From: Alnus glutinosa | Lineage: Eukaryota; Streptophyta; Magnoliopsida; Fagales; Betulaceae | Length of the DNA stretch: 64,000 nt | Assembly: GCF_958979055.1 (NCBI RefSeq) | Contig: NC_084896.1 | Location: 27,899,501 to 27,963,500 of the forward strand | Direction: 5' to 3' | Shown here: positions 1 through 12,100 of the stretch, piece after piece | Position numbering within the stretch: the stretch's first letter is position 1 | How the letters are laid out: the number at the start of each line of letters is the position of its first letter | Translations under genes and position numbers: made by a program | The notes under the pieces: model-generated | What the model saw: the letters and a program-made list of their open reading frames with translations, nothing else | Told to the model about the DNA's origin: nothing | Databases searched by the model: none

Positions 1-65
1 CTTGCTTTTTCTAAACTTTGACTCTGTAATCAATCTTAGAGTAACAAATGTCATATCGTTGTCAG

Positions 66-3000
66 GTGTGTAGAAATGGCTCATTTCACTTGCGGGGAAA
101 TGTTTATGTACAGTATAAGTCATTGGATTCAGCTGTTCTTGTTTATCATTCTATCAATGGTCGGTACTTTGCTGGCAAACAGGTATTGTATTTGCTTCAA
201 GTGTGAAGTCTCTTCAATATAAGTCACTACATTCTGCTTATTTTAGCTAAATGCACTTAATTTCTTGCATGAGTAGTTACTTATCAAAAAAATTTCTTGC
301 ATGAGTAGTTGGCTCTATCTCAAGAGGATATACCTTCTACCATATTTCATAATCTAGCTTTTTTATTTTAGAACTTTGGTATTTGAAATGGTTTACCATT
401 TGAATTGGAATGTGCTATGTGTCTGCTATATAACTTCTCATTTTTATGATTTGGTAGGCATGATAATTATGGTTTTCATACTTCACAATCTGCTTGCAAT
501 TTTCCTGTGTGTGTGTGTTTTCCTTTGACTACAAAAGTCATTTTGCCTTTGACAGATGAGTATCTTATGTAATTAAAACATCACTCAAATCTAATATTTG
601 GAGTATTCTTGGTGCATGCATAATGGACACTATTCCTGTTGGTCTTTTTACTTCCCACCTACGATTATTCACTTATATTTTTCAACTGTAGTTTCTTGGG
701 GATGGTTTATTGATCTTGGTATTGTTTTTGGCAGGTAAAATGTGAATTTGTGAATGTGACCAGATGGAAGGTTGCCATATGTGGGGAGTATATGAAGTCG
801 AGATTCAAGGTAGAATGAGCCCCTCACTTTTCTTCTTTTTATTTGAGTCAGTCAGTCTCGTACTCTAATTGGTTTGTTGCTTTCCATTATTCTTTTTTAT
901 TTTGAACAAAGATGTCCCAAAATTTTGTTTTGGATGATGTAAGGACATTGGTCTTCAGTCTCTTGGTTCATGTTAATCTTGAGTCCTGCCCTCCGTTCTT
1001 GTTGATGACCTTTCTTGTTGCATCTTTTCAGACATGTTCTCATGGAACCGCTTGCAATTTTATCCACTGTTTCCGTAATCCTGGTGGAGACTATGAATGG
1101 GCTGATATTGATAAACCACCCCCAAAATATTGGGTGAAAAAGATGGCTGCTTTATTTGGTTATTCTGATGAAGCTGGGTACGAGAAACAGGTGGAGCAAG
1201 AAAATCTGGGTCTGCAAAGGTACTCTAGCAAGATGAGTACTGATGACAGGTGTGCTTATAGTTTTAGCAGTAGATGCTGTTGCAGTACCTAGTAATTGTG
1301 AAATCTGCTATCTTACATTATGTTTTGTAATTCAATTTTTTAGTACTCATAGTTTATTCCACTTCTCAAACTTAAATAGGCCAGAGTAAGTGGATTTTTA
1401 TCTATTTTCATCAAAACCTTTAAACTATTAGAAACGTTTTTTTTCTCAACTTTCTCATTCCAAGCTAAATGTGATCCGGGATAGAGTTCCTAACAATCTG
1501 CCAGACCATTTTATTGATTTAGAAGGCCTAAAATCTGGAGAGAGGCCAATGAGCTCTAGCTCAAATGACACCTCCCCCATATAAGAACAAATTGGGAATT
1601 GAATTCGTGATTTTCAAGACCACCAGGTGTAGGTTTCAGTTTTACAAAAAAAAAGCCAGGAAGAAAAGGGACTGGAGGGAATTGAACGATTTTATCATTA
1701 TTTCTAGAAGAAATAGCTCGCAGAAGGCTGCCCTTTTGGTTTGTTAGTTTGTAAATCTAGGTCCCAAATAATGTTCAGAAACTAGACAATGAACAACACT
1801 ATTTACCCATATGCAAGCAGGAAACAGAATTGGTTGGTAGAAAACAGCAGCTGATGGTAATGTTTCTCTGTAATACTCTTCTGTGAATATTCAAATCTAT
1901 GTGCTATCTTTTCCTGGTGTAAAGTCCTTCATGGTTTTAATTTATATTTAAAATAAAGTCCAAGTCATTTAGGCAAAGATTGGCTTCCGGCTTTTGGTGT
2001 TCATGCTTTTTAATGGTGCCTAGATTACAGTTCAAACTTTTTCTTTGAACTTCATGTTCCTCCATTCATCCAACTCTTCCATATTGCATTCATTTTAAAT
2101 CAGTCTACCTCTTGATGAGAATGTAGATTTTTTTTTTTCCCCTTTATGATTGCATATTTTTGTGCCTCTTAGTTGGGGTTCTTTCCGTCTTTCAATAGTT
2201 CCCTGAATATCCATGGCAGGCGTCACTCAAGACGATCTAAATCCAAAGAGATGGACTACTTGAATAGTGGTGGTTATAGTACAAGAAATTACAGTGAGAA
2301 TGATGTTCAAAAGAGCACGCAACGGAGGTGGCATGCGATTGACGATAGAAAGCGAATGAAAGTTCTTGATGAGGAAATGCGTGAAGAGAATGCATACATA
2401 GAAGACAGTTATCACAGGAAGAGCAGAACTCGTGATAGAGATTCCAATGGTGAATGGTTGGATAAGGATGGAGGCAGAGATAGTTACAGAGATACACACC
2501 ATCTTAGTGCAAGGAAAAGCTCAAGACACCAGAACAAGGATAGCAAGCGCAGAACAGATGAAGCTGAATCTGAGGGGGATTGGTCGGATGAGAGTGAAGA
2601 TAGAGAAACTCACAATCACGCTAGGAAAAGCTCAAGACACAGCAAAAAACCTAAATTTCTTGACCAAGAAAAAGTTGGTGGAGATTGGTCAGATAGAGAT
2701 GGAGACCGAGAAACACGCCATGCTCACATGACCAACATTTCAAAACGTGAGAGGAAAGTGGGACATCCAGATGATCATGGGGACAGCAAGAACAGATATC
2801 GTGATACTGATAGAGAGTGGTCAGATAGAGACAGGCCCCATAGAAAAAGGAGGAAAAGTTCAAGACACCAGAAGAAAATGGAACATTCAGATGATCATGG
2901 GAACAGCAAGAACAGAAGTCATGATCCTGAAGGAGAGTGGTCAGGTAAGGACAGCAACAGAGACAGACATCATAGTGAACGGTGGAAAAGCTCGCAACAG

Positions 3001-3249
3001 GACAGAAAAGTTTCCGAATCCTCAGATGATCATGGCATTAGCAAAAACAGGGCTGAAGATACCAATGCTAGTTATGATTGGTCGGGCAGTGATGTAGAAA
3101 AACACCATAGTCAAACAAGGAAAAGTAATGCACACCGGAATGAAGTGTCGGAATTCTCAGATGATGAAGGGGAATCAGCAAAAAAGTTGAGAGATAAATT
3201 TCACAGTAGGGAATCCAGCATAGATAAATCTGATCTAGAATACACTTGA
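66..3249 (+). CDS. ZRSR2/Urp-like U2AF35-related splicing factor, C-terminal part (5' exons outside window)
   Basis: Four exons join in one open frame: 66-182, 735-809, 1032-1249 and 2220-3249 (stop TGA at 3247), all with GT-AG borders; 479 residues are visible. The first exon is the end of an RRM of the U2AF-homology type (NGRYFAGKQ, continued by VKCEFVNV). Exons 2-3 give the second CCCH zinc finger, spaced C-x10-C-x5-C-x3-H (ICGEY ... [14 protein letters not shown]), then the conserved [12 protein letters not shown]. The last exon is a long RS/RD-rich tail with repeated DWSD/SSRHQKK units. The family (Arabidopsis At1g10320, maize RGH3, human ZRSR2) recognises 3' splice sites, with a major role in U12-type intron splicing in the nucleus. 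The upstream CCCH finger and first half of the RRM must lie left of base 1. The ORF starting at 2173 is the last exon read through intron sequence, so that ATG is not the start. Identification is firm; the exact orthologue is inferred. Confidence 0.9.
259..310 (+). mobile_element. micro-insertion of a LINE 3' tail with 20-bp target-site duplication
   Basis: An exact 20-bp direct repeat (259-278 and 291-310, beginning AATTTCTTGC) brackets only 12 bases, ACTTATCAAAAA. That motif is the 3' terminus of the LINE family seen elsewhere in this window (9690-9707, 42,998-43,012). It reads as an extremely 5'-truncated retrotransposition event inside the first visible intron of the ZRSR2-like gene. Confidence 0.75.
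1549..1655 (+). repeat. possible tRNA-derived SINE fragment in ZRSR2-like intron
   Basis: The stretch starting GAGCTCTAGCTCAAATGACACC resembles the head of plant tRNA-derived SINEs. TAGCTCAAATG fits a polymerase III A box, followed by a degenerate B-box-like GAATTCGTGATTT about 45 bases on and a CACCAGGTGTAGGTTTC tail. No clear target-site duplication was found, so this is a moderate call. It lies in the intron between the exons ending at 1249 and starting at 2220. Confidence 0.4.
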
Positions 3250-4137
3250 CTTGGTGTACAAATAACATACCTTTTTTTATTGCAAATGTTTAGATTAAAA
3301 AGGGATCCCTTTAATTGCATGCGCTGTAATTGGAGTCCACCTGACCAAGCAGGATGATTTAGGAGACCCATCAGGAACCTCTCTCAATTGCAAGGAATCT
3401 TCTGCAACCCGGGCAGGGGAATTTAGCGGATCCAGACCCGTCAAGTTAATCACAATTGACAACCCTTTTGAAGTTACAATGAAGCCTTGTGAGTTGAGCT
3501 CATGCTGTTGAGCACAGAATAAATCTGGCCACATCGTTTTACCTACGTAAATTTGACTGATCTGTTGATTAATGCGACGTATATGTCAGAAATCAATTAT
3601 GCCAGAGAAAATTGTGATTGAAGTTGTTGTGTCTTCTGACTCTTCTTCTTAAACGCCAAAAGACAGCATAGAAATTAGGGTAAGCCCTTCGACCTTTTAG
3701 CGAGCTCTCCAACGGAGGTGACGACGAGGATAGATAGTATCTATTTTTCTTATTTTTATAAATAAATAATATCTATTTAATGGTTATAATTTATAATTGG
3801 TACATTATTTAGTTTTTTAGAAGATATGTTAACATTGACATTATGTACATTGTTAGATTTATCAATTTTAAATTTTACCGTAAATTTATATGGTCAGGAT
3901 TTGAATGACAATTAGCATGCTATACTTACAAATGTACAACAACCAAGTATTTTTCAAAGCATTAAATAACTTGGACATTTTCTATATATAATATCTATGA
4001 AAAAAAGAAGAAAACACAAACAGAAGAAGAACAAGACATCTACATGTGAATGTTTACAGTGCTCACTTATTACACCTTGTTGGTCCCAACTAAGGAAGAG
4101 AGTAGACTAAAAGATGGTCGTCTTCATGCTGCGTTAA
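3250..4137. other. intergenic, 3' flank of ZRSR2-like gene
   Basis: No gene recognised. The first few hundred bases (to about 3650) have a more balanced composition and probably hold the 3' UTR of the splicing-factor gene. The ORF on the minus strand at 3295-3534 has no recognisable domain. From about 3740 the DNA is AT-rich without visible structure. The proline-rich gene on the opposite strand ends at 4138, so the two genes converge. Confidence 0.4.
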
Positions 4138-4632
4138 TTAGTCGACTTCTCGAATGCGAAAACACGGACAGAAGCAGCGGAATAGATGAAGGCCAAAGTT
4201 TACAACACATCCAAAAAACCCTGCCCTTCTCTCTCTTCTACCTGTCTCCCCAACAGGAATACCATAAACAGGATTTGGAGCCATGTATTGCTGATAAGAT
4301 GTGTCGCTAGCAGTAGCCGCGGGCAATGCTGGATGCATTATTAATGGAGTCGTTTCCGAGACAATCTCTTGCGTGTGTACTCGGGTTTGATTTGGATAGA
4401 ATAGATCTGGGTCGGGCTGGAGCGCGGGTGCCGGAATGGCCTGATGGATCTGCTCGAAGTCGAGCCATGGCGGTAAGGGCGGAGCCGAGGGCTGAGTTGA
4501 ATAGCATGAGTGACAACAGTGACATGGCGGGGGAGGAAGAGGAGGAGGAGGATAGTAAGGCTCATGTGTCTTCTTTTTTCTCTTCTTTCTTGACCAGAAC
4601 TTCAGCTTCTTCACAGTTTTCATCATCTTCAT
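4138..4632 (-). CDS. small basic proline-rich protein, function unknown
   Basis: Single-exon ORF of 164 residues. The N-terminus is strongly basic (KKLKFWSRKKRKKK), then comes a proline tract (YYPPPPLPPPP), a cysteine/histidine patch (CHCCHSCYS), a Q/P/T-rich middle and a conserved-looking C-terminal end GFFGCVVNFGLHLFRCFCPCFRIREVD with five cysteines. That hydrophobic Cys-rich end could be a lipid-modified or membrane-associated segment; this is inference. No signal peptide is evident. The first ATG (4632) is used; two more in-frame Met codons follow at once. It lies upstream in the same orientation as ARF1 would read on, and converges on the ZRSR2-like gene. I do not recognise a named family; it looks coding because of the ordered composition and the lack of stops over a GC-richer block. 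Confidence 0.6.
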   Translation of the reverse strand: MKMMKTVKKLKFWSRKKRKKKTHEPYYPPPPLPPPPCHCCHSCYSTQPSAPPLPPWLDFEQIHQAIPAPALQPDPDLFYPNQTRVHTQEIVSETTPLIMHPALPAATASDTSYQQYMAPNPVYGIPVGETGRRERRAGFFGCVVNFGLHLFRCFCPCFRIREVD

Positions 4633-5056
4633 GGATCTGAATTTTTGATACCCAAATGATTATAATATATGTATTATCTTCTTCAAGAGCGTTGGTTGGC
4701 AAGGAATCTTTGAAAAGAGAAAGTGCGGTGCGGCTTTGAGTTGTCTTCAAAAACGAAAAGTTACCGTTGCCAGCCCACTAGACCCCTACTGGCCCCACCT
4801 ACAATGCTATCATTCAACATTCATTCATTCGTGCTATTCAGGGATAGATGGTCAACAAAATGACAAGAGACCTGCTATTCTTTGATCCACTTTATTTAGT
4901 TTTGTGCTTTTTCCTTCATTTTTTTTCTCCCTAAATTTTGTTTTTCCTCTTTATGGGGGTGTGATTTCTACATTCTTTTGGTGCACCTCCCTTGGGTGCT
5001 AAATGGCAACGTTTCTTCCTTTCCTGTGAGGCAATGTTTCCACGATCCAAACGAGC

Positions 5057-5209
5057 CATGCACCCCTCATCCCCTTTGTCTGTCTCTTTTCTTTAAAAAA
5101 ATTGATTTTAAGAAAAAAGTTATCTCTGATATCACATCATAGACAACTTTTTCTTTAAAACCAATTTTTTTATTATAAAGGGAGGATGAGGGGGGATGAG
5201 GCGTGCATG
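5057..5209. repeat. MITE-like imperfect hairpin, about 65-bp arms
   Basis: The left arm runs from CATGCACCCCTCATCCCC through TTGATTTTAAGAAAAAAGTT (5057-5121). It is mirrored by AACTTTTTCTTTAAAACCAA through GATGAGGCGTGCATG (5145-5209), leaving a loop of about 23 bases. The arms differ by small substitutions and indels, as expected of an old miniature inverted-repeat element. Confidence 0.7.
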
Positions 5210-5663
5210 TGTAGCATGGCTCCTACTCGAATGAAAACAGGCCAAACAAAACCTGCAGAACTCACCACTAACAATTCAGTTCAAATTACTAGCAATTCAA
5301 ACAGCAAATATAAAAACACTTTTGCAAAATCCACATGCTCGAGCAATTCTCAGATAGCCTAACCTTCCTCTTGGACAGGTAAGCTTCATATTAACTCTCA
5401 TATTTGCCGGCAATCGTAACAGCAAAATGCTAGAAATCCGGAACCAAGAACCACTCCCAATGCCCATTCACGAGCAAAATACAAGATTATGCAATTTGGG
5501 ACTAGACTTATGGGGGTCAGTTGACTCTTAACAGATAAAATCTCTCGTCTTTCAATTAAGGAACTAGAAATCAAAATAGTTTACAATAGAGGAAATGGAT
5601 TTAAAAAAAAAAAAATTAAAAAAAAAATACAATAATCATCTCTCATTATGTAACCATTAAACT

Positions 5664-5667
<4 letters not shown>

Positions 5668-5695
<28 letters not shown>
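5668..5695. repeat. (GA)n microsatellite
   Basis: About 14 perfect GA units, in the 3' flank of ARF1. Confidence 0.9.
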
Positions 5696-6185
5696 CATAT
5701 GTATTTATATACAAAATATAGATGTATTCTGTAAATAACAAAAGAAACTTTGGGTAGAAGAAAAAAGGAAAAACATATATTGTAAAGGAAGAGCATATCC
5801 CTTTCATTCGTGGCTGACAAACTTTGCCGCCTATTCCAAGTCTGAACAAGCAAAAGCATTAACGAGATTCATTTGGCAAAAACTACACTAAAAAAATAAA
5901 GAACCAAAACACCAAACCCTTAAAGCTAGTCACACTCTCCAGATGCCCATGTGCACCAAAGAACTGCCCTTCCATATCACCGTGTGTCCTTAATGCAGCA
6001 TCTCAAGAAACAGTATTGGCCATTCCACTGGGAATATGTTGTAGAGCATCACCCGTGTAAAACCTATACACAAAATCTTAAACTGTCAAGCACCTCTTTA
6101 CCCTGTAACTTGCTTTTCTGGTTTCTTTTTCGGCGTTCATGGTTTTAAGTACACTAGGTTTCAGGCCAAACCAGGCATGGGAACA

Positions 6186-9100
6186 TCAGCACCCAGGTCC
6201 CACAATTGATGACTGGTCCTCGGTATTTACAGCCACTTCAGCATCTGGCTTGCCCGCTTTGGCCTCTGCACGAACTGGAAGTTTTATTTTTGGCGACAGC
6301 TTCTTGACTTCCTCTGTTGTGTAGATGAAAATTTTCCTCACCATGCTGCAGAACTCGCTGCAATAAAAATGGATATAAAGGAAAGAACAATCTAGGTCAT
6401 GGCAGCAAGAGTAAATTTAGAAGTCACGGAAGTCTCTCTATAATCCCAACAGCATTTTTTTTGCCTCAGTCTACCTCAACAAGCCATATATCAAAGCAAA
6501 ATCAGCAGAAGGTAAAGCTGGAACATATCAAGTGAAACCCCCAAGGCATACAGAATAAAGAGTTGAACAGATAAATCCACTTGAGATTTTTTCTGTACTA
6601 TTCTAAATTTTTTGACCAATAGAAGAAATGATATATTTAGAACTATTTATATTCACTGGAGAACCCCTTTAAGTACACCATACTGCTAATAAATACGATC
6701 CCCGGCAACGCAAAGATAATGAAAACAATAATGGGACTCCGTCATAGAGATCTAGAGAATAATCTAGGTATGATTGGACAAGCCTAGACTATCTAATTTT
6801 ACATAATTAATATGGGGTGCAGAACAAATGATTGACAAGTTGAGAGAAATTTTCGTAGACCATGGATCACAATCATGTGTGATCCTATTATAGCTGGGTG
6901 CTACACCATTAAGCATGAGATACATGTTTAACTGATGTTAAAATCCATTCTTCAAATTGAAAGAAAAATAATACATATAGGTATACACGTGCAGTGAACT
7001 TGGAACCAGAGAGAGAGAGAGAGAGCCAAGACAATGAAAGGAAAAATAAAAAAGAAAGAGGCAAATGAACTTACAGCCATGGGTCATCCCCAACCATCAT
7101 CATGTCATCTTCATCATCGGTGTAGACAACTTGCCATTTCTTTGTAGATCCACAAAGCTCACCTTCGATGTCAAACATCTCCTCCAGTTTCCTGAGCAGA
7201 TCCTCATATTGGTCAAACCGTGTCAAATCAACAGCCCTCCCAACAGCAATCCCTTGCATGTGCACCTGGAAAAAGACAAGTATTATCAGATAATCGCAGC
7301 TGAACAACACAAAGCAAGTATCATATTCATGGCCTGATCCGGATTTCCGATTCCAGAATGTAAAAATCTGGTTTTTTTTACGGCACACGAGAGAGAGAGA
7401 GAGAGAGAGAGTTGGCCTAAACTCAAAACAATTACAGTTTCCTCATTCGACATGAAACCCCAAACAGAAGTTTGTGTAAAAGCTCTAAAATGCCTAGAGA
7501 AAGTACCAAAATTGCAAAAACAACTCTAAAGTTCTTTTTAAATATTCCTTTCATAGCATTGACCATCTAGACACATTGTGTCTATCAGCCTGCCTTGGGC
7601 GTTGATTCAGGCGGCAGATCCTAGAGTCAAGAGGGAGATCCATCAGCCCACTAATCTATAAAAGCAAAAAACTGCACCAAATCTTGTTAATTACAAAAAT
7701 TATTTAACTAGAGGGGGGAAAAAGAGAGCCAAACTACCTTCGTGCAGCTCCGAATCTGCCTGCTTTGCGACTCATGAGGCGATCTCAAGCATGATTTCTC
7801 AGCATCGTAACTTACTGAAGGAACATCAGATCGATTTGGTTCAGAATTCTGGTCAGATTCGGCATCTAAATATTGAACCGGCAGTTCATCCCCCGGTGTT
7901 CTGGACATAGTAACAACTGGCGAGGTTTCTTCCATATTAGAACTTTCCAGTAGCTGAATCCCAAAGAGCCTGCAGCCATTCCCAGTTCCCTGTCTCTTTT
8001 CACCTGATTCTTTGTTAACAACCGGTGAAAAAGACTCTGTTACAGCTTCCACTCTATTAGACCAATACATTGAGTTGCTGGAAACAGCAGTCACAGAGTT
8101 GTTACCACTGAAGCTGAAAGAGTTTCCTTTTGTAGCAGAGTTGAAATTAGAAGATGGGTAAAAGTCTCGTCCACGTTGTGACTCACAATATGAGAAAGCA
8201 GAAGGAGCTTCAACTGGGGATTTCCACACACCTGATGCAAAGCAAGGAAATTTTATTCAAAATCAACAATCAGTACTAGCATGAAGAATAGCTATATAGA
8301 AAAGCTCTCCTACCAAGTGCAGATATATCTGGTGTTGGTGGAGGTAAAACATGTGGTCTTGCCCGCTTGTTCCTTTGGGTGGGTTGGGAGCTTGGAGGAG
8401 CGTTTGCCACAAGTGGCTCCAATTCCCATGATGAAACTCTTTCTGGACGCAAAATTGATGAAGGTTCATCCCACTGAACCTGAAACATATCAACATTTGC
8501 AGTAAGATAAATTGCTTCGAATATGAAAATCAGAAGTACACCCAATTAAAATCAGACAAATTCATTCGAGCTGCATCACAAAGTTCATCTTAAGAAGTTA
8601 AAATTCCAGGTAGATGTAGAATTTGAGCACTCAAGACTCTATACCATGATATGATGGTAGCATGCAGCTCGCAAGTTGCACTTATAGCATCACAACCCAA
8701 TACTTGCAGGATCCACCTAGACCCATCACCCGAAAAGCTGGTACGATAAGATTTTCTAGAAAAAAATAAATAAATCCTAAACCCTAGACCAAGGCAGAGC
8801 CCAATGCAAAAGGAAGTCCAGAAATAAATCCAATGCATAGGTCATGGGGGATTGGGATTTTCTATTGTTTGTTTAAAGAAGAAAAAGGTTGCAGTTTCTG
8901 GCTCATACAACCAGCACTGCAGCTGAAATGTTGGCTTTACAGGATGATTTACGATTAGCAGCCAACTGACACCCAATCTTGAGATGGAACTGGACTCATA
9001 GGTTGCTGTACTTCTTGTCCAGAATGTGTTATTGAGCTCCGTCACTAATGATTGCAGGTACCTTATGGGGAGGCTGTTCAACAACCAAATCCAGCACTGC

Positions 9101-12100
9101 TTCAGAGAAGCCAATAGGTATGCTGCTGCTCTGGCTAGAAGTGGAAGAGAATGATTCATCCAAAAAGAAAAAAATTACGAAGTGGAAGCGGAAGAGAACA
9201 GCTTGAAAATTTTGTTATTTTTTATTGTCCTCCGGATGGTGCAGTTCAATTTATTGCTTTAGATCTTGTATGTGTAAAAAGAATGGGGAGTCCGTGGACT
9301 ATTTTCTTTTTCATTGTGAGGTTGCTTGTGCTATTTGGAATGTTTTCTTCAATTGATTTGGGTTGTCTTAGGTTATGCCTAGACAAGTAGTCAATTTGTA
9401 TGCTTGTTGGTAGACTGCCGGCAGCACTTGAAGTGCTGCTGTGTGGAAAATAGTGCATTCGTGCCTTTTGTGGTGTCTATGGAGGAAATGCATTATGGAA
9501 GTTTTGATAACCGTAAGAAGACTTTGGAGGAGATTAAACATTTATTTTTCAATACATTATATCTTTGGACAGCTGCTTTTGTTTCTCCTTTTGTGATTAG
9601 TTATCATAATTTTTTTTCCCCCTACTAGCTAGGTAGCTTCTCTTATATACTTCATCTATACCAAGAAGCGTCTAACACTTTTAATGATATCTCGATTACT
9701 TATCAAAAATTTATTGCTTTAGATAATTCAGGTATTCATTATACTCCTGTAAGACTCTAGTTTCCTTTTAATGCAATTCCCTTTTAATAACAAAAAGAAA
9801 GGGGTTTTAGAAACTGTTTGTGTGTTGAGACATTCTGGAGGTCACAGCCGCTGGCCCACAAGAATCCCTGGTACCTAACCTAACTAGCCCAGGAATTTTA
9901 ATAGCTGGAGAACAAAATTAGACCACAAAGCCTAGGTTTCCAATTTGTTTATTCTTTTATATTTTTTTCGTTTTAACAAATTTTGCCTTTGCAGTCAAGT
10001 TGAGAGCATATCATGAAGAAAATTGAACTTGCTTACACGCATGCAAGGCTTTCTGCTCAAAACAATCAAATTTAAACTGGAAGGCATCTGCTTTGAGGAA
10101 GTTAAGATTAGCCACAAGTGTGCATGAAGTGCATACGAAACCTAGCAGTAAGTCATAATCAAAAGTAGACTCATACTCTTTTAAAGGACCTAATGGGATA
10201 AAATGGGGAACAAAACCATTCCATCATGTGTCATTTAAGATTTGAAGGTACAACTCAATCCTTCAGAATGAAAATATTGGAATAGAGAAGGAAAAGAATA
10301 ATTTCAAAAAAGCAACAATATCTCATGATATAAATGGAAGAAAGGAGTCTGATTTCAGATGTTGAATCAATTATTTCATGGGGATGCCTAGGAGTTCAGA
10401 TGCAATTAATACATTCTAGAACCAAACCCAAAATGATAAAGTGTACGACAAAATAAATAAATTAACCTTTAGCGATCGCCACTCAGAGTCGGCCCATCCA
10501 GATGATTTATTATCTTCAACACCAACAATTGTGCCACTGAACCTGTAATTTGATAAACAGGTGATGCATCGTAAACTTCCTGTGAGAACACTGTATTAAG
10601 ATAGGGAAACAATATACCTTCTTTCAGGAACTTCCTCGCCCTCAAATCTCATCCTAAACCTCATCCCAACAGATAACTTGTGGCTCCGAGCTTCAAGGTG
10701 CTTGTTGAGACTTACAATAAACTCCGACCGACTTGTTCTGACAAATGAAAAGCACTATCCAGTAAACTTATTTTTTCTCAAAAAAGAGAAAACACTATAC
10801 CATATCCATCATTAAAAAAAAAATTATTTGCCTTTCAAATCGAAGAAAAATTTCCACAAATCTTAAGAATGTCAGCTTATTGCACTTCATCTTAAATTTC
10901 ATAAGTACAGTGCATGCTTAAAAGTATGTAATCACTCTCTAACGCCCAGACCAATCATGAAAACCTTTACCTCTCCCCTTTTGTTATGTTTTATTCATTT
11001 TATAAGAGACCCACTAATGCAGAAGAGAAATAAGCAATTTGGTCCATAGTTTTATTTTTAAGTTATTAATATTTAAATGTGTTTTATTTTAAGAGTTTGT
11101 GTTATTTTATAATTCAATAATAGGCTTAGCCCAAAGTCAGTCAAATTAGGGTTAGGTTTTAGTCCTTGAGTCCAATTAGAATTAGGCCTCATTTGGTTTG
11201 CGGAATGAGTGTTCCATTGAGAAAAGGAATACTCATCCCAATGAGTATTCCATTGCTCCTCTTGCGGTAAGACTCCATTCTCCTGGTATGACGCCAGATT
11301 TTTCCTTTTGGTGAGACACCAATCCTATATTTTTCATGTTCTTGATCCGTGCTGTCACCCACACTAAGATTTAACATTGCACAGCACTAATTTCATAAAA
11401 AAGAGACCAATTTATAAAAAGAGATAGCTTGCTCCTCAAACTATATCAGTACAAGAAAGTTTTCTCTCTCCAAAAGAGAAGGTTATGTCAGCATTAAAAA
11501 GCAACACAAGATTTCTGAACAAACGAAGTCCAATTAAAAACCACTAGCTAATTTCTTCAAAATAAAGAGTGCTTGGACTGCTCGTAGTGCTAGAAGTCCT
11601 TATATGGATATCCTATGATGGGAAACTGGTCCATTAAGATTCAATATTGATAGTCTCACCCATGTGTACATACAATGAAGGGATCTATCAAAAAACCTAA
11701 CTATTCAAACAAATCTAAAAACCATGAATGTAGACATCTTCCAAATTTTTTATTGTATTAGTTCAACCTATTGATTTATAACTTCGCTTTTATTAAAAAA
11801 ATAAGAGTACTATATGCATGAGCAAAGCGTATATTCAATTTTTCAATGACAAGAGGCATTTAATGAATACTTTGCACTAATTGTCACTTATATATGAGAT
11901 TTTTAACCTAATGAATTGCTTAAAACATGACAAAACCCCAAAATTTTATGTGAAAATGGATGAGGTCTACTAATCTCAATAGAATGGCACCCCATCATAG
12001 ATCATATATATTGACACAATTGCTTTACATATATAGTTTTTTAACTATATTCTCGTTACACAAGAAACATAAGATATCACCAAACAGGATATCAAAAAGT

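Larger units (their letters stand above)
4633..6185. other. intergenic: promoter side of the proline-rich gene and 3' flank of ARF1
   Basis: No further gene seen. It contains the hairpin element at 5057-5209 and a GA microsatellite at 5668-5695. The last few hundred bases before 6185 are the likely 3' UTR of ARF1 (minus strand). ORFs over the GA tract are low-complexity artefacts. Confidence 0.4.

Noticed and set aside
11184..11300. GGCCTCATTTGGTTTGCGGAATGAG as a MITE end in ARF1 intron 8
   Set aside because: The opening phrase is typical of some plant MITEs and short inverted words are present, but no second terminus could be matched.
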